Assembly: GCA_030378035.1 (NCBI GenBank)
Contig: JAUCGI010000012.1
Coordinates: 1-63,293 of the forward strand
Length of the DNA stretch: 63,293 bases
Source of the DNA: Desulfobacterales bacterium HSG2
GTDB taxonomy: Bacteria; Desulfobacterota; Desulfobacteria; Desulfobacterales; 4be13
Direction of reading: 5' to 3'
The stretch's first letter is position 1. Each line of letters opens with the position of its first letter. The notes beneath the pieces are model-generated. The model was given only the letters and a program-made list of their open reading frames with translations, did not search any database and was not told the origin of the DNA. Position numbers and translations under genes: made by a program. This document shows, in pieces, positions 54,945 through 63,066 of the stretch.

Positions 54945-55991
54945 TCATTCAGGAATATAAAAATCGTCATGGGGATAAGAAGCCCAAGCAAACTCTATTT
55001 CATCAGATGTCTGCCAGTAATGCAAATGGAATTTGCGATCAATGTCTCGTCTCCAAGCTTTTGCGTTATCTTGTTCTCGTATCCTCTGAGGATCATCTCC
55101 TCCTTTTCCAACCCTCAAATGATGTGTTGATTGAAGATTTTCGTTTAAAATTACCTCTGCTAACGCTCTGAGTAACTTATCAATCTCTTCATCTTTGTTC
55201 AAAAATTTTAACCTTTTTAAACTGTTTATAAACTTTGATCCAAATGACCATGAAACAGAAATTCTGTTTTCCTCCTCAATGCCTTGCTTATCAGCTTTTT
55301 GATGAATATAAATGTCAATAGCGGCTCTGTAACTTTCATCATCTTCAGCATGTCTCCATATCGTTATCGGATCGATTCGCAAGCGAAAGTCATCAATATT
55401 GTTAGCTGCCGAAAAAGTTCCTTTGACTATTATGGGAAATTCAACACAGCAAGGAGAATCAACAAAATCGCAATCAAGTATTTCGCTCTTTACACAGATG
55501 TTCTTATCTTCATCTCTGAGATTATCGGTTAAAAAATATGGGTCACTGCTCTGAAGATCATTTAGATGACAGCAGAAGCAGATTTTACTGGCGAAATCCT
55601 GATAATTCTCAATAAAAGGCGGCAATCTCTCTGCATAATGGTAAGAAGGAACAGATTGATAATTGTCTATGAGTATATCATCAATTCCAAATCTATCCTC
55701 AATGACAGTGACACCTTCAAGTAGTTGATCAATAACATAGAAAATATCAGATGGGTCTATATCTTGAAATTGTAAATAGTCAATTGCCTTTCTTACATCT
55801 TTCCACGGAGGATAGCTGTCTGTCTCCGCCAGAACATCAGGCAGCTTTGCGGAAATATATATTCCAAGCCAGCTTACATTCAGCAAATCTCTCATTGAGA
55901 TGATATTCTCAATGTAAGTTTTAAAAACTTCAAGCCCATCTTCTCCTTTAGGGCAAGCGAGTTTAAATGAATCTATATACAGATCAGGCAT
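54945..55991 (-). CDS. Unrecognised partner protein of the DUF3696 ATPase
   Basis: The 348-residue protein overlaps the ATPase gene by eight bases, so the two are coupled. I do not recognise its family. It has a cysteine/histidine patch (ICFCCHLND) in the middle and a strikingly polar conserved-looking C-terminus: THHLRVGKGGDDPQRIR, then NAKAWRRDID, then HLHYW. The His, Asp and Arg residues there look like a catalytic or nucleic-acid-binding site. It has no signal peptide or membrane segment. It is probably the effector or a modulator in a two-gene system. Confidence 0.6.
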   Translation of the reverse strand: MPDLYIDSFKLACPKGEDGLEVFKTYIENIISMRDLLNVSWLGIYISAKLPDVLAETDSYPPWKDVRKAIDYLQFQDIDPSDIFYVIDQLLEGVTVIEDRFGIDDILIDNYQSVPSYHYAERLPPFIENYQDFASKICFCCHLNDLQSSDPYFLTDNLRDEDKNICVKSEILDCDFVDSPCCVEFPIIVKGTFSAANNIDDFRLRIDPITIWRHAEDDESYRAAIDIYIHQKADKQGIEEENRISVSWSFGSKFINSLKRLKFLNKDEEIDKLLRALAEVILNENLQSTHHLRVGKGGDDPQRIREQDNAKAWRRDIDRKFHLHYWQTSDEIEFAWASYPHDDFYIPE

Positions 55992-57678
55992 TTCGTTTTC
56001 CAGATTCTCTCTTTCTCTTTTCCATGGCTGCCTTTATTAACTTTGAAGCGTTTTCCTCATTTTCGTCGAAGAAGCCCTTGGGCCAGTCGCTTTTTACTCC
56101 GAATTTATTGATCTTAATCTCTCGGTATGCGGACCGTCCGTCTTTTCTCTCAACAAAAAATATGACAACCTCATCTGACACCCGAGTGCCTTCGGCCATG
56201 ACGGAACGATAACGTAAACGGTTGATTAGATATTCGCTGTGCGTCTCCACAACACACTGCTTTTTCAGAATGGTCATAGATAAGAAAAAATCTGCCAGCC
56301 TTGTCTGAACCCGGGGGTGCAGATGAAGTTCAGGCTGCTCAAAAATCAGCGTGGTTCCTTTTTCAGCCAATAATGCTGAAACGACAATTGGCAAAACCTG
56401 GCTCACACCAATTCCGACATGAACAAGGTTATGCCAAAACGCATTGTCCAATGAGACCTTCAGTTCAACCCCTATATTACCAATATTGGCGGTCTTTACA
56501 TTACTGACCCCCATATAATCCAGCCAGTCCAAAACCGCATCTGAAAGTGTTGAAGATTTGGAGCAGGGATTCGGCTCGTCTGCTGCAAAGTGTTCGCTCG
56601 GAATATACTCGATTCTTGTGTTGCTGTGAATATTTAAAACCGAAGCGGTATGCTCCCCTCTGATCCCGACATCTTTTGAATCCATTGTGCCTGAAAGCGG
56701 GTATATCGGCTTGGGTTCCTCGCGTAACGGACCCAGGTATTTCAAATGTTCGGTAAAATAACTCTGAATATTTTCTACTGCAAAATTTACTATGTTTGGG
56801 AGAGGAGTAAAACTAAGTGAAGATTTTTTCACAGATATAGCTTCAAAATCACTCAAATCCGGGGATATACTTTCTAACAAACTGCCAATCTGTCCTTCCT
56901 CACCTACAAATTCTTGATATATCTCAACAATCGCTTTAGGCAGGAAATGAGAGAATGAAGCGCCGGCTATTCCTTTATTCACATTGACTTTGACAGTTTT
57001 ATCATTTAATTTCTGACTTTCAGACCGTACAGAATATCTTCTTGCTGCTGTAATTTCATATTGCAGAGAATTCATTTCTGCTTTTCGAAGACGATTGTCT
57101 TTTAAATAAAATTTTTCAAGCTTCTTGTTTATACTTCCATGAATTTTTTGGGCAGAAAAAATTGCCTTAGATTCTTCCTTCTCAAAACTAATATTCGATT
57201 CTTCCAAAACAGGTTGTGACTGTCGGATATCTTTTTTTTCACTCGAATATTTTGATGAAAAAGCAAAATCACATCCAATGATATCTGGAACTATTTTTTC
57301 TTTTTCCCTCAAAATAATCCCTGTTTTTTCTTTTTTTCTTAAAGCATTCTCTGTATTTTCTCTTTCTTCCCGAAGATACCTTATCTCAAGACCATCTTCA
57401 ATGATCGGGGTTAAACCAAAACCGATAAGCACAGTCTGATCGCTTTGATGATTGAAAACAATATCATCAAAGGAACCGAGCCTCAAAATATGACCGTTCA
57501 ACACCACAGACCGCGAACCAACAGTCGTTTGCAAAGTTTGTGCAACCAATAGAATGCTTTGAATAAGCGTACTCTTGCCGGAACTGTTCGCGCCTGCAAA
57601 TATGGTTAAGGGTTTCATGCTTAAAGTTGTTTTATCCGAAACCGACTTAAAATTTTGAATTGTCCAAGTTTGTATCAT
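55984..57678 (-). CDS. DUF3696-type AAA (SMC/RecF-like) ATPase
   Basis: The 564-residue protein has Walker A GANSSGKS (29-36), an ABC-type signature region GIGVSQVLPIVVSAL, Walker B LIFEQPELHLHP, and the H-loop VETHSEYLINRLRYR. The C-terminus (VIFFVERKDGRSAYREIKINKFG then WPKGFFDE) is typical of DUF3696. Such SMC-like ATPases often occur in phage-defence loci with a second effector gene. Here they stand 3 kb from a type I restriction operon. A central region (about 115-230) is helical and charged. The first 94 codons are duplicated upstream. Confidence 0.85.
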   Translation of the reverse strand: MIQTWTIQNFKSVSDKTTLSMKPLTIFAGANSSGKSTLIQSILLVAQTLQTTVGSRSVVLNGHILRLGSFDDIVFNHQSDQTVLIGFGLTPIIEDGLEIRYLREERENTENALRKKEKTGIILREKEKIVPDIIGCDFAFSSKYSSEKKDIRQSQPVLEESNISFEKEESKAIFSAQKIHGSINKKLEKFYLKDNRLRKAEMNSLQYEITAARRYSVRSESQKLNDKTVKVNVNKGIAGASFSHFLPKAIVEIYQEFVGEEGQIGSLLESISPDLSDFEAISVKKSSLSFTPLPNIVNFAVENIQSYFTEHLKYLGPLREEPKPIYPLSGTMDSKDVGIRGEHTASVLNIHSNTRIEYIPSEHFAADEPNPCSKSSTLSDAVLDWLDYMGVSNVKTANIGNIGVELKVSLDNAFWHNLVHVGIGVSQVLPIVVSALLAEKGTTLIFEQPELHLHPRVQTRLADFFLSMTILKKQCVVETHSEYLINRLRYRSVMAEGTRVSDEVVIFFVERKDGRSAYREIKINKFGVKSDWPKGFFDENEENASKLIKAAMEKRKRESGKRNA

Positions 57679-57700
57679 AATTTTTTTTTCTGATTATAAC

Positions 57701-58005
57701 GGGTGTGTCCCATCTATCCCATCCGTGTCATTCCGATCAGAACTAGGCCGTCTAAAAATGCCGTTTTTAGCCATGATTTTTTGCCCGGTTTCCGGCCCCT
57801 GAAAAATTTGACCGCAATGCCTGTTTTAACAGGAGTCAGCCTGAATATCAGGGGCCAAAAAGCGGGCAGGGAAATTGGCTGATTTAGACGGCCTAGATCA
57901 GAACTGAGAGGCGGACATTTCTGACCTGGCGACGGTGGATTCCGGGTCGGCACTGAAAAAATGTCCCATTTTTTCAGTGCCGCCCGGAATGACAGGTGGA
58001 GGCTC
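57701..58005. mobile_element. MITE-like element, family 2, interrupted by a second element
   Basis: It begins GGGTGTGTCCCATCT and runs to about 58005, ending CCCGGAATGACAGGTGG. Without the inserted element (57744-57895) and one 9-bp duplication it is about 144 bp, matching the intact copy at 62270-62415 (146 bp). The inner hairpin GAAAAAATGTCCCATTTTTTC is shared. It separates the ATPase gene from the duplicated copy of its own 5' end. Confidence 0.75.
57744..57895. mobile_element. MITE-like element, family 3, 152 bp with 9-bp target duplication
   Basis: Terminal inverted repeats TAGGCCGTCTAAA/TTTAGACGGCCTA (13 bp) are flanked by direct repeats GATCAGAAC at 57735-57743 and 57896-57904. The interior carries a second pair of inverted blocks (TTTTTGCCCG.. 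and ..GCGGGCA). It is nested in the family 2 element. A 9-bp duplication is typical of several IS families, including IS4-like and IS1; the parent is not in this window. Confidence 0.85.
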
Positions 58006-58284
58006 AATGATCGGGGTTAAACCAAAACCGATAAGCACAGTCTGATCGCTTTGATGATTGAAAACAATATCATCAAAGGAACCGAGCTTTAAAATATGTC
58101 CATTCAACACCACAGATCGCGAACCAACAGTCGTTTGCAAAGTTTGTGCAACCAACAGAATGCTTTGAATAAGCGTACTCTTGCCGGAACTGTTCGCGCC
58201 TGCAAATATGGTTAAGGGTTTCATGCTTAAAGTTGTTTTATCCGAAACCGACTTAAAATTCTGAATTGTCCAAGTTTGTATCAT
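58004..58284 (-). pseudogene. Duplicated 5' fragment of the DUF3696 ATPase gene
   Basis: The first about 93 codons (MIQTWTIQNFKSVSDKTTLS..., Walker A included) plus the leader up to the border GATTATAACG (58305) repeat 57398-57701 with only about 2 per cent difference, mostly silent changes. The frame then runs into MITE sequence and stops. It cannot make a complete ATPase. It probably arose by a tandem duplication of about 303 bp. Confidence 0.88.
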
Positions 58285-58566
58285 AATTTTTTTTCTGATT
58301 ATAACGCCTTTTGGGGAGGCGGTGGATTCCGGGTCAGAAATGATAAGAATCCTGCCGATTCTTACCCGGAATGACAGGGCGGATCCTTGCCGAAGCAAGC
58401 TCCCCGAAAGATGTTATAATCCGTTTTTTTAACCCCAAGTTTGCAAAACTTCAGAAGTTTGGAATAACCTCCATACTCTATACTGTATTATCAGTAGACC
58501 TAAAAGTTTTTTGACAGCAGGCCAAAAAACCGGAATGACAGGTCTCGCGAACTTTCTGTATACCGA

Positions 58567-58990
58567 AGTGCCAAATCCGAGCGGCTCGGGTTTGGCAATC
58601 CGAGCCGAGCAAGGGGATGAATCTACGAACTCGTTCCTTCGCTCCAGCCAGGGTGCCAAATCCGAGCGGCTCGGGTTTGGCAATCCGAGCCGAGCAAGGG
58701 GATGAATCTACGAACTCGTTCCTTCGCTCCAGCCAGGGTGCCAAATCCGGATTTGGCAGTCCGAGCCGAGCAAGGGGATGAATCTACGAACTCGTTCCTT
58801 CGCTCCAGCCAGGGTGCCAAATCCGGATTTGGCAATCCGAGCCTAATAAGGGGATGAATCTGCAAACTCGTCCCTTCGCTCCAGCCGGAGTGCCAAATCC
58901 GAGCGGCTCGGATTTGGCAATCCGAGCCGAACAAGAGGGGATGGAGCCGTCTCGGATTCAGCCATCCGAGCCGAGGGATGAATTTACAAG
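58567..58990. repeat. Tandem array of about five 75-87-bp units
   Basis: The units begin GTGCCAAATCCGAGCGGC and include GGCAATCCGAGCCGAGCAAG and GATGAATCTACGAACTCG. Borders lie near 58567, 58650, 58737, 58816 and 58891. Each unit has an internal palindrome (CCAAATCCGAGC/GCTCGGATTTGG). The region 58285-59086 has no gene. A related array with GACAAATCCG units closes the window at 63067. Confidence 0.85.
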
Positions 58991-59086
58991 TTGGGTACCA
59001 TCTCTTCTGTAACAGAACAAATAATCCTTTTCATATCCGGATGCAAGACTTTTTTTCAGCTTCCGGATATTTTTTGAAACCGATAC

Positions 59087-60697
59087 TCAAATCTTAAATC
59101 CTATCATTGTTACATCATCCTGTCTTTCATTTTCGCCTTTGTGATCATTAAAAGCCTGAAGGAGTATATCCTGCTGCTTTTCAACAGGCTTTCTGTAATT
59201 TTCCTTCAGCAACCGTTCCAATCGCCGGGTACCGAATCGGCGGTCCCTTTTTCCACCCAACTGATCTGCAAAACCATCGGTGAACATATAAAAGGACATT
59301 TCTTTTTTGAGATGGATCGTATGGTTGGTGAAATTGAATTTCAAATCGGACCTTTTATACCCCACGCTCTTTTTATCGCCCTTGATGATCGTCAGTTTGT
59401 CATTGCAGACATAAATCAGCGGCAGTCTTGCTCCGGCAAAGGTCAGTTGTCGGTTGTCAGTGGTCAGTTGTCCGTTGTCCGTTGTCAGTTGTCGGTTGTC
59501 CATGGTTGCAACTGACGACTGACCACTGACAACCGACGACTGACCACTGACAACCGACGACTGACCACTGACAAAACAGACCGAAGCGTCCAGTCCGTCA
59601 TCGGAAAGCGCGTAGTCGGTATCCTGATGAAGCGTCGTTTTAACAATGAAACTGAGCCGTTTCAGGATCTGTGCCGGATCGTTCCATCCCTCATCTTTTA
59701 TAATTTTTCTCATACCAAAAGTGGCAATCAGGGTCATAAAGGCCCCCGGAACGCCGTGGCCCGTACAATCGATCACTGCAATGATAAAGCCGCCCTGGAC
59801 ATAATCCGTGAATATGAAATCTCCGCCCACAATATCCTTGGGCATCCAGATAAAAAAACTGTTCGGCAGGAAGGTTCTGATGTTTTCCGGGTTCGGCAGC
59901 AGGGAGCGTTGTATCATTCTGGCATACTGAATGCTGTCCGTAATATGTCTGTTGGCTTCTTCAACTTTTTTAAGGGACCGGTTCAGTTCTGATGTGCGTT
60001 TGGCCACAAGGCAGTCCAGACGGCTCATGGATTTGTTAATGGTACGGAGCATCAGGTTGAAGGCGGTCGCGATCTGGCCCAGTTGCGCATCCTCATGGAC
60101 AGGCATTTCCGTTTCAAAATTCCCTTCGGAAACAGAGCGGATCGTCTCCACAATTTCCTCGATGAGCGTTGAACGGAATATGTCCTTTTCGAGTAACTCC
60201 TCATATTTTTTTCTCAGCTCCGCATAAGACTCAGGAATATCCGCTTTTTCAGAAGAATTGCCCGTATAAGGGCAGGCATCGTTTTTTTTCTGCTTTGATG
60301 ACGCCGGCAGAGATCCAATGGATTCTGCATCCTTCAAGAGCTGATCCAAACCCTTTGCACCATTGAAATCGGATCCCAGATCGATTCGCGTCTTTGCGGC
60401 AATAAGAATTCTGCGTGTCTGATTCACAAAACATCCGTTGACATGGTTTTCAGCGCACTTCTGGCACAGCGACTCCACCGCTTCCAAAGCTCTGTCGAGT
60501 TTTGCCTCATTGTATGTTACCGGATCTTCGGGAAGCGTCTCCAACATGAAATCCGAACTGACTTGGCGATGATTTTTAACAAAATCGAGCAGAATATCCG
60601 CGGCCAGGTGGGCCAGGGGGGTTTCCGAATTCTTCCCTATCAGTTTTTTGACTAGCTGATGCGCTTTAAATGCGTCTTTATGGCTCCCTACCGGCAT
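59087..60697 (-). CDS. PP2C-type (SpoIIE/RsbU-like) phosphatase with HAMP-like linker and in-frame repeat insertion
   Basis: The product is 536 residues from the ATG at 60697; the frame is open further upstream through a heptamer array, giving a false CFGVLCFGVL tail. It has an N-terminal helical region with cysteines (ESLCQKCAENHVNGC), a HAMP-like segment (about 200-260; RSVSEGNFETEMPVHEDAQLGQIATAFN), a coiled coil, and a SpoIIE-type PP2C domain (MPKDIVGGDFIF, VIDCTGHGVPGAFM, FTDGFADQLGG, NERQDDVTMIGF). A 45-residue repeat (SSVVSGQ then NRQLTTD) is inserted in frame between LDASVCFV and FAGARLPLIYV. No membrane segment is seen. There is no clear ribosome site. Confidence 0.88.
   Translation of the reverse strand: MPVGSHKDAFKAHQLVKKLIGKNSETPLAHLAADILLDFVKNHRQVSSDFMLETLPEDPVTYNEAKLDRALEAVESLCQKCAENHVNGCFVNQTRRILIAAKTRIDLGSDFNGAKGLDQLLKDAESIGSLPASSKQKKNDACPYTGNSSEKADIPESYAELRKKYEELLEKDIFRSTLIEEIVETIRSVSEGNFETEMPVHEDAQLGQIATAFNLMLRTINKSMSRLDCLVAKRTSELNRSLKKVEEANRHITDSIQYARMIQRSLLPNPENIRTFLPNSFFIWMPKDIVGGDFIFTDYVQGGFIIAVIDCTGHGVPGAFMTLIATFGMRKIIKDEGWNDPAQILKRLSFIVKTTLHQDTDYALSDDGLDASVCFVSGQSSVVSGQSSVVSGQSSVATMDNRQLTTDNGQLTTDNRQLTFAGARLPLIYVCNDKLTIIKGDKKSVGYKRSDLKFNFTNHTIHLKKEMSFYMFTDGFADQLGGKRDRRFGTRRLERLLKENYRKPVEKQQDILLQAFNDHKGENERQDDVTMIGFKI
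59440..59575. repeat. Heptanucleotide inverted array inside a PP2C catalytic domain
   Basis: Reading the plus strand, GTCAGTT/GTCGGTT/GTCCGTT units (59442-59503) are followed by the complementary ACTGACC/ACTGACA/ACGACTG units (59510-59575). On the coding strand it reads SSVVSGQ then QLTTDNR heptads. It lies at the turn between two beta strands of the phosphatase. Confidence 0.93.
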
Positions 60698-60709
60698 AAT
60701 ATTTTCTTT

Positions 60710-60946
60710 GGTGTTTGGTGTTTTGGTGTTTGGTGTTTTGGTATTTTGTGTTTTTGTGTTTTGTGTTTTTGTGTTTTTGTGTTTTTGTGTTTTTGTGTTT
60801 TTGTGTTTGGTGTGTTTTGGTGTTCTGCCAGTTAGAACGGAATCTGAACCGCCAAACACAAGACACAAAACACCAAAACACAAAACACCAAAACACAAAA
60901 CACCAAAACACAAAACACCAAAACACAAAACACCAAAGCACAAAAT
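60710..60946. repeat. Heptamer-type inverted array (GTGTTTTG/GTTTTTGT then CACAAAACACCAAAA)
   Basis: The left arm, 60710-60825, is GTGTTTGG, GTTTTGGT and GTTTTTGT units. The right arm, 60852-60946, is ACACAAAACACCAAAA units (14 to 15 bp, two heptamers each). It stretches from the leader of the phosphatase gene to the stop codon of the sulfite-reductase-like gene, so it is the whole gap between two genes. Confidence 0.9.
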
Positions 60947-62047
60947 CTATTTAATACCCAAGTCTTTTCGCATTTTCAGAAGTCCGTAACCGCGCGCCAG
61001 GGTTCGTTCCAGTCTCGAAGAAATATCATCGCCGATATCCATGCCTTCAAATATCGCGGCAGCCTCGGCAAATGGCTGTTTCTTTTTCTCCGCTTCCGAA
61101 TGACCGAGACGTTCCAGCGTTTTGTATATTCTTTCGCCTTCCCGGGCGGTATTTTCATACCATTCCAGAACGCGCTCAATTAGTGGTATGGCGTCATTTG
61201 CCGCGACATTGCCAGTAAGCTTTAACGCTTTGAAATGAACTGAGCTGCTGACGCCTCCCACAAAGAGATCATATTTCCCGTCTCTTCCGATCAGGCCGAT
61301 ATCCACACAATAGGATTCCATGCAGTTCCGGATGCATCCGGAAACCGCAATTTTGACGTCATATTTTGCAGAACGTCCGAAGAGCGTTTTGTCAATATCC
61401 AGCGAGAGTTTTATCGCATCTTCCCCTCCCTGATTCCACTCACACAGCGCACCGCAACATCCCCTGATGTTACGAATGCCGTGATGCAGCACACCGATGT
61501 TCAGACCGACAGATTTCAGCTCATCCCGGATGGTATTCTGCTGTTCCGGTTTCAGGAGCAAAATGACACGCTGGGCATGGGTCAGCTTTGCCACTCCGGC
61601 ACCGTTTTTCGTAATTTCGGTGATTTTGGCTAGCTGATCGGTGTTCAGAAGACCGGCCGGGCAGTTGATGACCGTGGCATAAGTCCCGTTTGTCTGCCTG
61701 AGTCCTGTCGCCCACATCGGATATTCTTTGTCATCACCATCTGTATGTGATTTGCCCTTCAGAATTTTTGTAAGCAACCTTGTATAACGATTGTCTAATC
61801 CCAGGATTTCAATAACAACTGCAAAATTTTTTTCATCGGTTTTCTCGCAGGAAAGCACTTTTGCTTTGACCTCGCCGATATCGTCAAACGGAAGTTCCAC
61901 ACCGAAAAAGACTTCCGCTCCGATGTCAGCCTTTTCGTCAGAACGAACAACAGTTGTCAGAGGTGTATCCGGAGCCAGCAGTTCATCTGCAAGGCCAAGT
62001 TCCTCATCATCGAACATAATCTCTTCAAGCACCACAGAATTCTTCAT
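60947..62047 (-). CDS. PilZ-like / sirohaem sulfite-reductase-like fusion protein
   Basis: The 366-residue protein has an N-terminal part (about 40-97; GVELPFDDIGEVKAKVLSC...FAVVIEILGLDNRYTRLLTKIL) that looks like the second half of a PilZ domain. From residue 110 on it resembles nitrite/sulfite reductase half-domains: LRQTNGTYATVINCPAGLL, LTHAQRVILLL, then the cluster cysteines Cys197/198 and Cys202 (GCCGALCEW) and Cys238 and Cys242 (VSGCIRNC). It is too short for a full reductase and does not match DsrA or DsrB. The function is open. TTTTTACAAGGAGAAAAA precedes the ATG. Confidence 0.7.
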   Translation of the reverse strand: MKNSVVLEEIMFDDEELGLADELLAPDTPLTTVVRSDEKADIGAEVFFGVELPFDDIGEVKAKVLSCEKTDEKNFAVVIEILGLDNRYTRLLTKILKGKSHTDGDDKEYPMWATGLRQTNGTYATVINCPAGLLNTDQLAKITEITKNGAGVAKLTHAQRVILLLKPEQQNTIRDELKSVGLNIGVLHHGIRNIRGCCGALCEWNQGGEDAIKLSLDIDKTLFGRSAKYDVKIAVSGCIRNCMESYCVDIGLIGRDGKYDLFVGGVSSSVHFKALKLTGNVAANDAIPLIERVLEWYENTAREGERIYKTLERLGHSEAEKKKQPFAEAAAIFEGMDIGDDISSRLERTLARGYGLLKMRKDLGIK

Positions 62048-62052
62048 TTTTT

Positions 62053-62070
62053 CTCCTTGTAAAAACCCGG
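62053..62070. promoter_or_regulatory. AAACCGGGTTTTT half site before the PilZ/reductase gene
   Basis: On the minus strand GGGAAACCGGGTTTTTAC lies just before the ribosome site of the gene starting at 62047. It matches the left half of the hairpins at 3740, 11611 and 24911, but the right half is missing. Confidence 0.35.
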
Positions 62071-62269
62071 TTTCCCGATTCCAAGTTGTAACGTACTGAT
62101 TTTATATTTACCAGTTCTGAGTCCTGTGTTAATCACGCAAAAAGGTTAAAAGGTTACTCAAATAATAAGGATGTGTCAATGAGGTCAAAAGAGTATTCAG
62201 AAGTGCCAAAATACTATCTCCGGAGACAATATTAATGAAAGCAATATACCTTTCTTTCCTGTAAATTTA

Positions 62270-62415
62270 GGGTGTGTCCCATCTGCCCCATTATGTCATT
62301 CCGGCCAGATCTGTTCTCAGACCGGGATCCTTCGTGACAGCAGTGGATTCCGGGTCAGAATTGAAAAAATGTCCCATTTTTTCAATTCTGCCCGGAATGA
62401 CAGGTGGGACACCCC
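62270..62415. mobile_element. MITE-like element, family 2, intact copy with 8-bp target duplication
   Basis: The element starts GGGTGTGTCCCATCT and ends AGGTGGGACACCCC, flanked by TAAATTTA on both sides (62262-62269 and 62416-62423). The target is itself palindromic. Internal blocks GGATTCCGGGTCAGAATTG and its complement form a stem. It matches the interrupted copy at 57701. 62048-62261 shows no gene. Confidence 0.8.
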
Positions 62416-62820
62416 TAAATTTAAAGCTACCAACTGAAAGCGGGACATTCTTGTAATAATTTATACCAGGAAACACACGAAATGAGGAACTGGGACTTAA
62501 TATTTTTCGTGTTCTTTCGTGGTTTAATAAAAGTGTCCCAACTTAAATTTTAAATTAAAGCCTGTATCGGATGACTTTGCGGCGTTTTTATCCACATAAA
62601 CTTAATCATAAAAGATTATTAAACCTGAATTGCTACCGCAAAGTCATACGGTACAAGCTTTAGTAGCCAAATTTAACACAAAAAAATTCTATACAGGAAA
62701 TCGTGCCGGAAATCAAGGGGGGATTTTGTAATCACAGTAATTACGGAACCACATTGATACGGATAGACCTGATTGCACACAAATTTTCTTTTTATATAAT
62801 ATCAGTCATATCCGAACCAA

Positions 62821-62925
62821 AATTCATGCAAACAAAATTTTGCTTTACAAGGGGATACAGCGACACAGGAGCAGGCGATGGAAGCGTACAGAAATTCATG
62901 GCAAACAAAATCTTGCTTTACAAGT
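62821..62925. repeat. Two direct copies of AATTCATG-CAAACAAAATTTTGCTTTACAAG
   Basis: Copy one is at 62821-62852, copy two at about 62893-62924, about 72 bases apart. Each carries a small palindrome, AAAATTTTG/CAAAATC. No gene is seen between 62424 and 63066; the short open frames there have no coding look. Confidence 0.5.
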
Positions 62926-63066
62926 ATTTTGATGTTATATAGCTTTTATATAAAAATATACATTTTCAAAAATCAGATTTTTGAAATCTGGCTGTTTTTC
63001 AGTACCATGATTCAGAACGGCGGTTGTCATCGTTGTCATCTGACAACTTTTAACTTTTTCCTGCTC

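Noticed and set aside
60947..62047. Dissimilatory sulfite reductase subunit (dsrA/dsrB)
   Set aside because: It is a single 366-residue protein with one half-site, a foreign N-terminal segment and a single gene context; no dsr operon partners.
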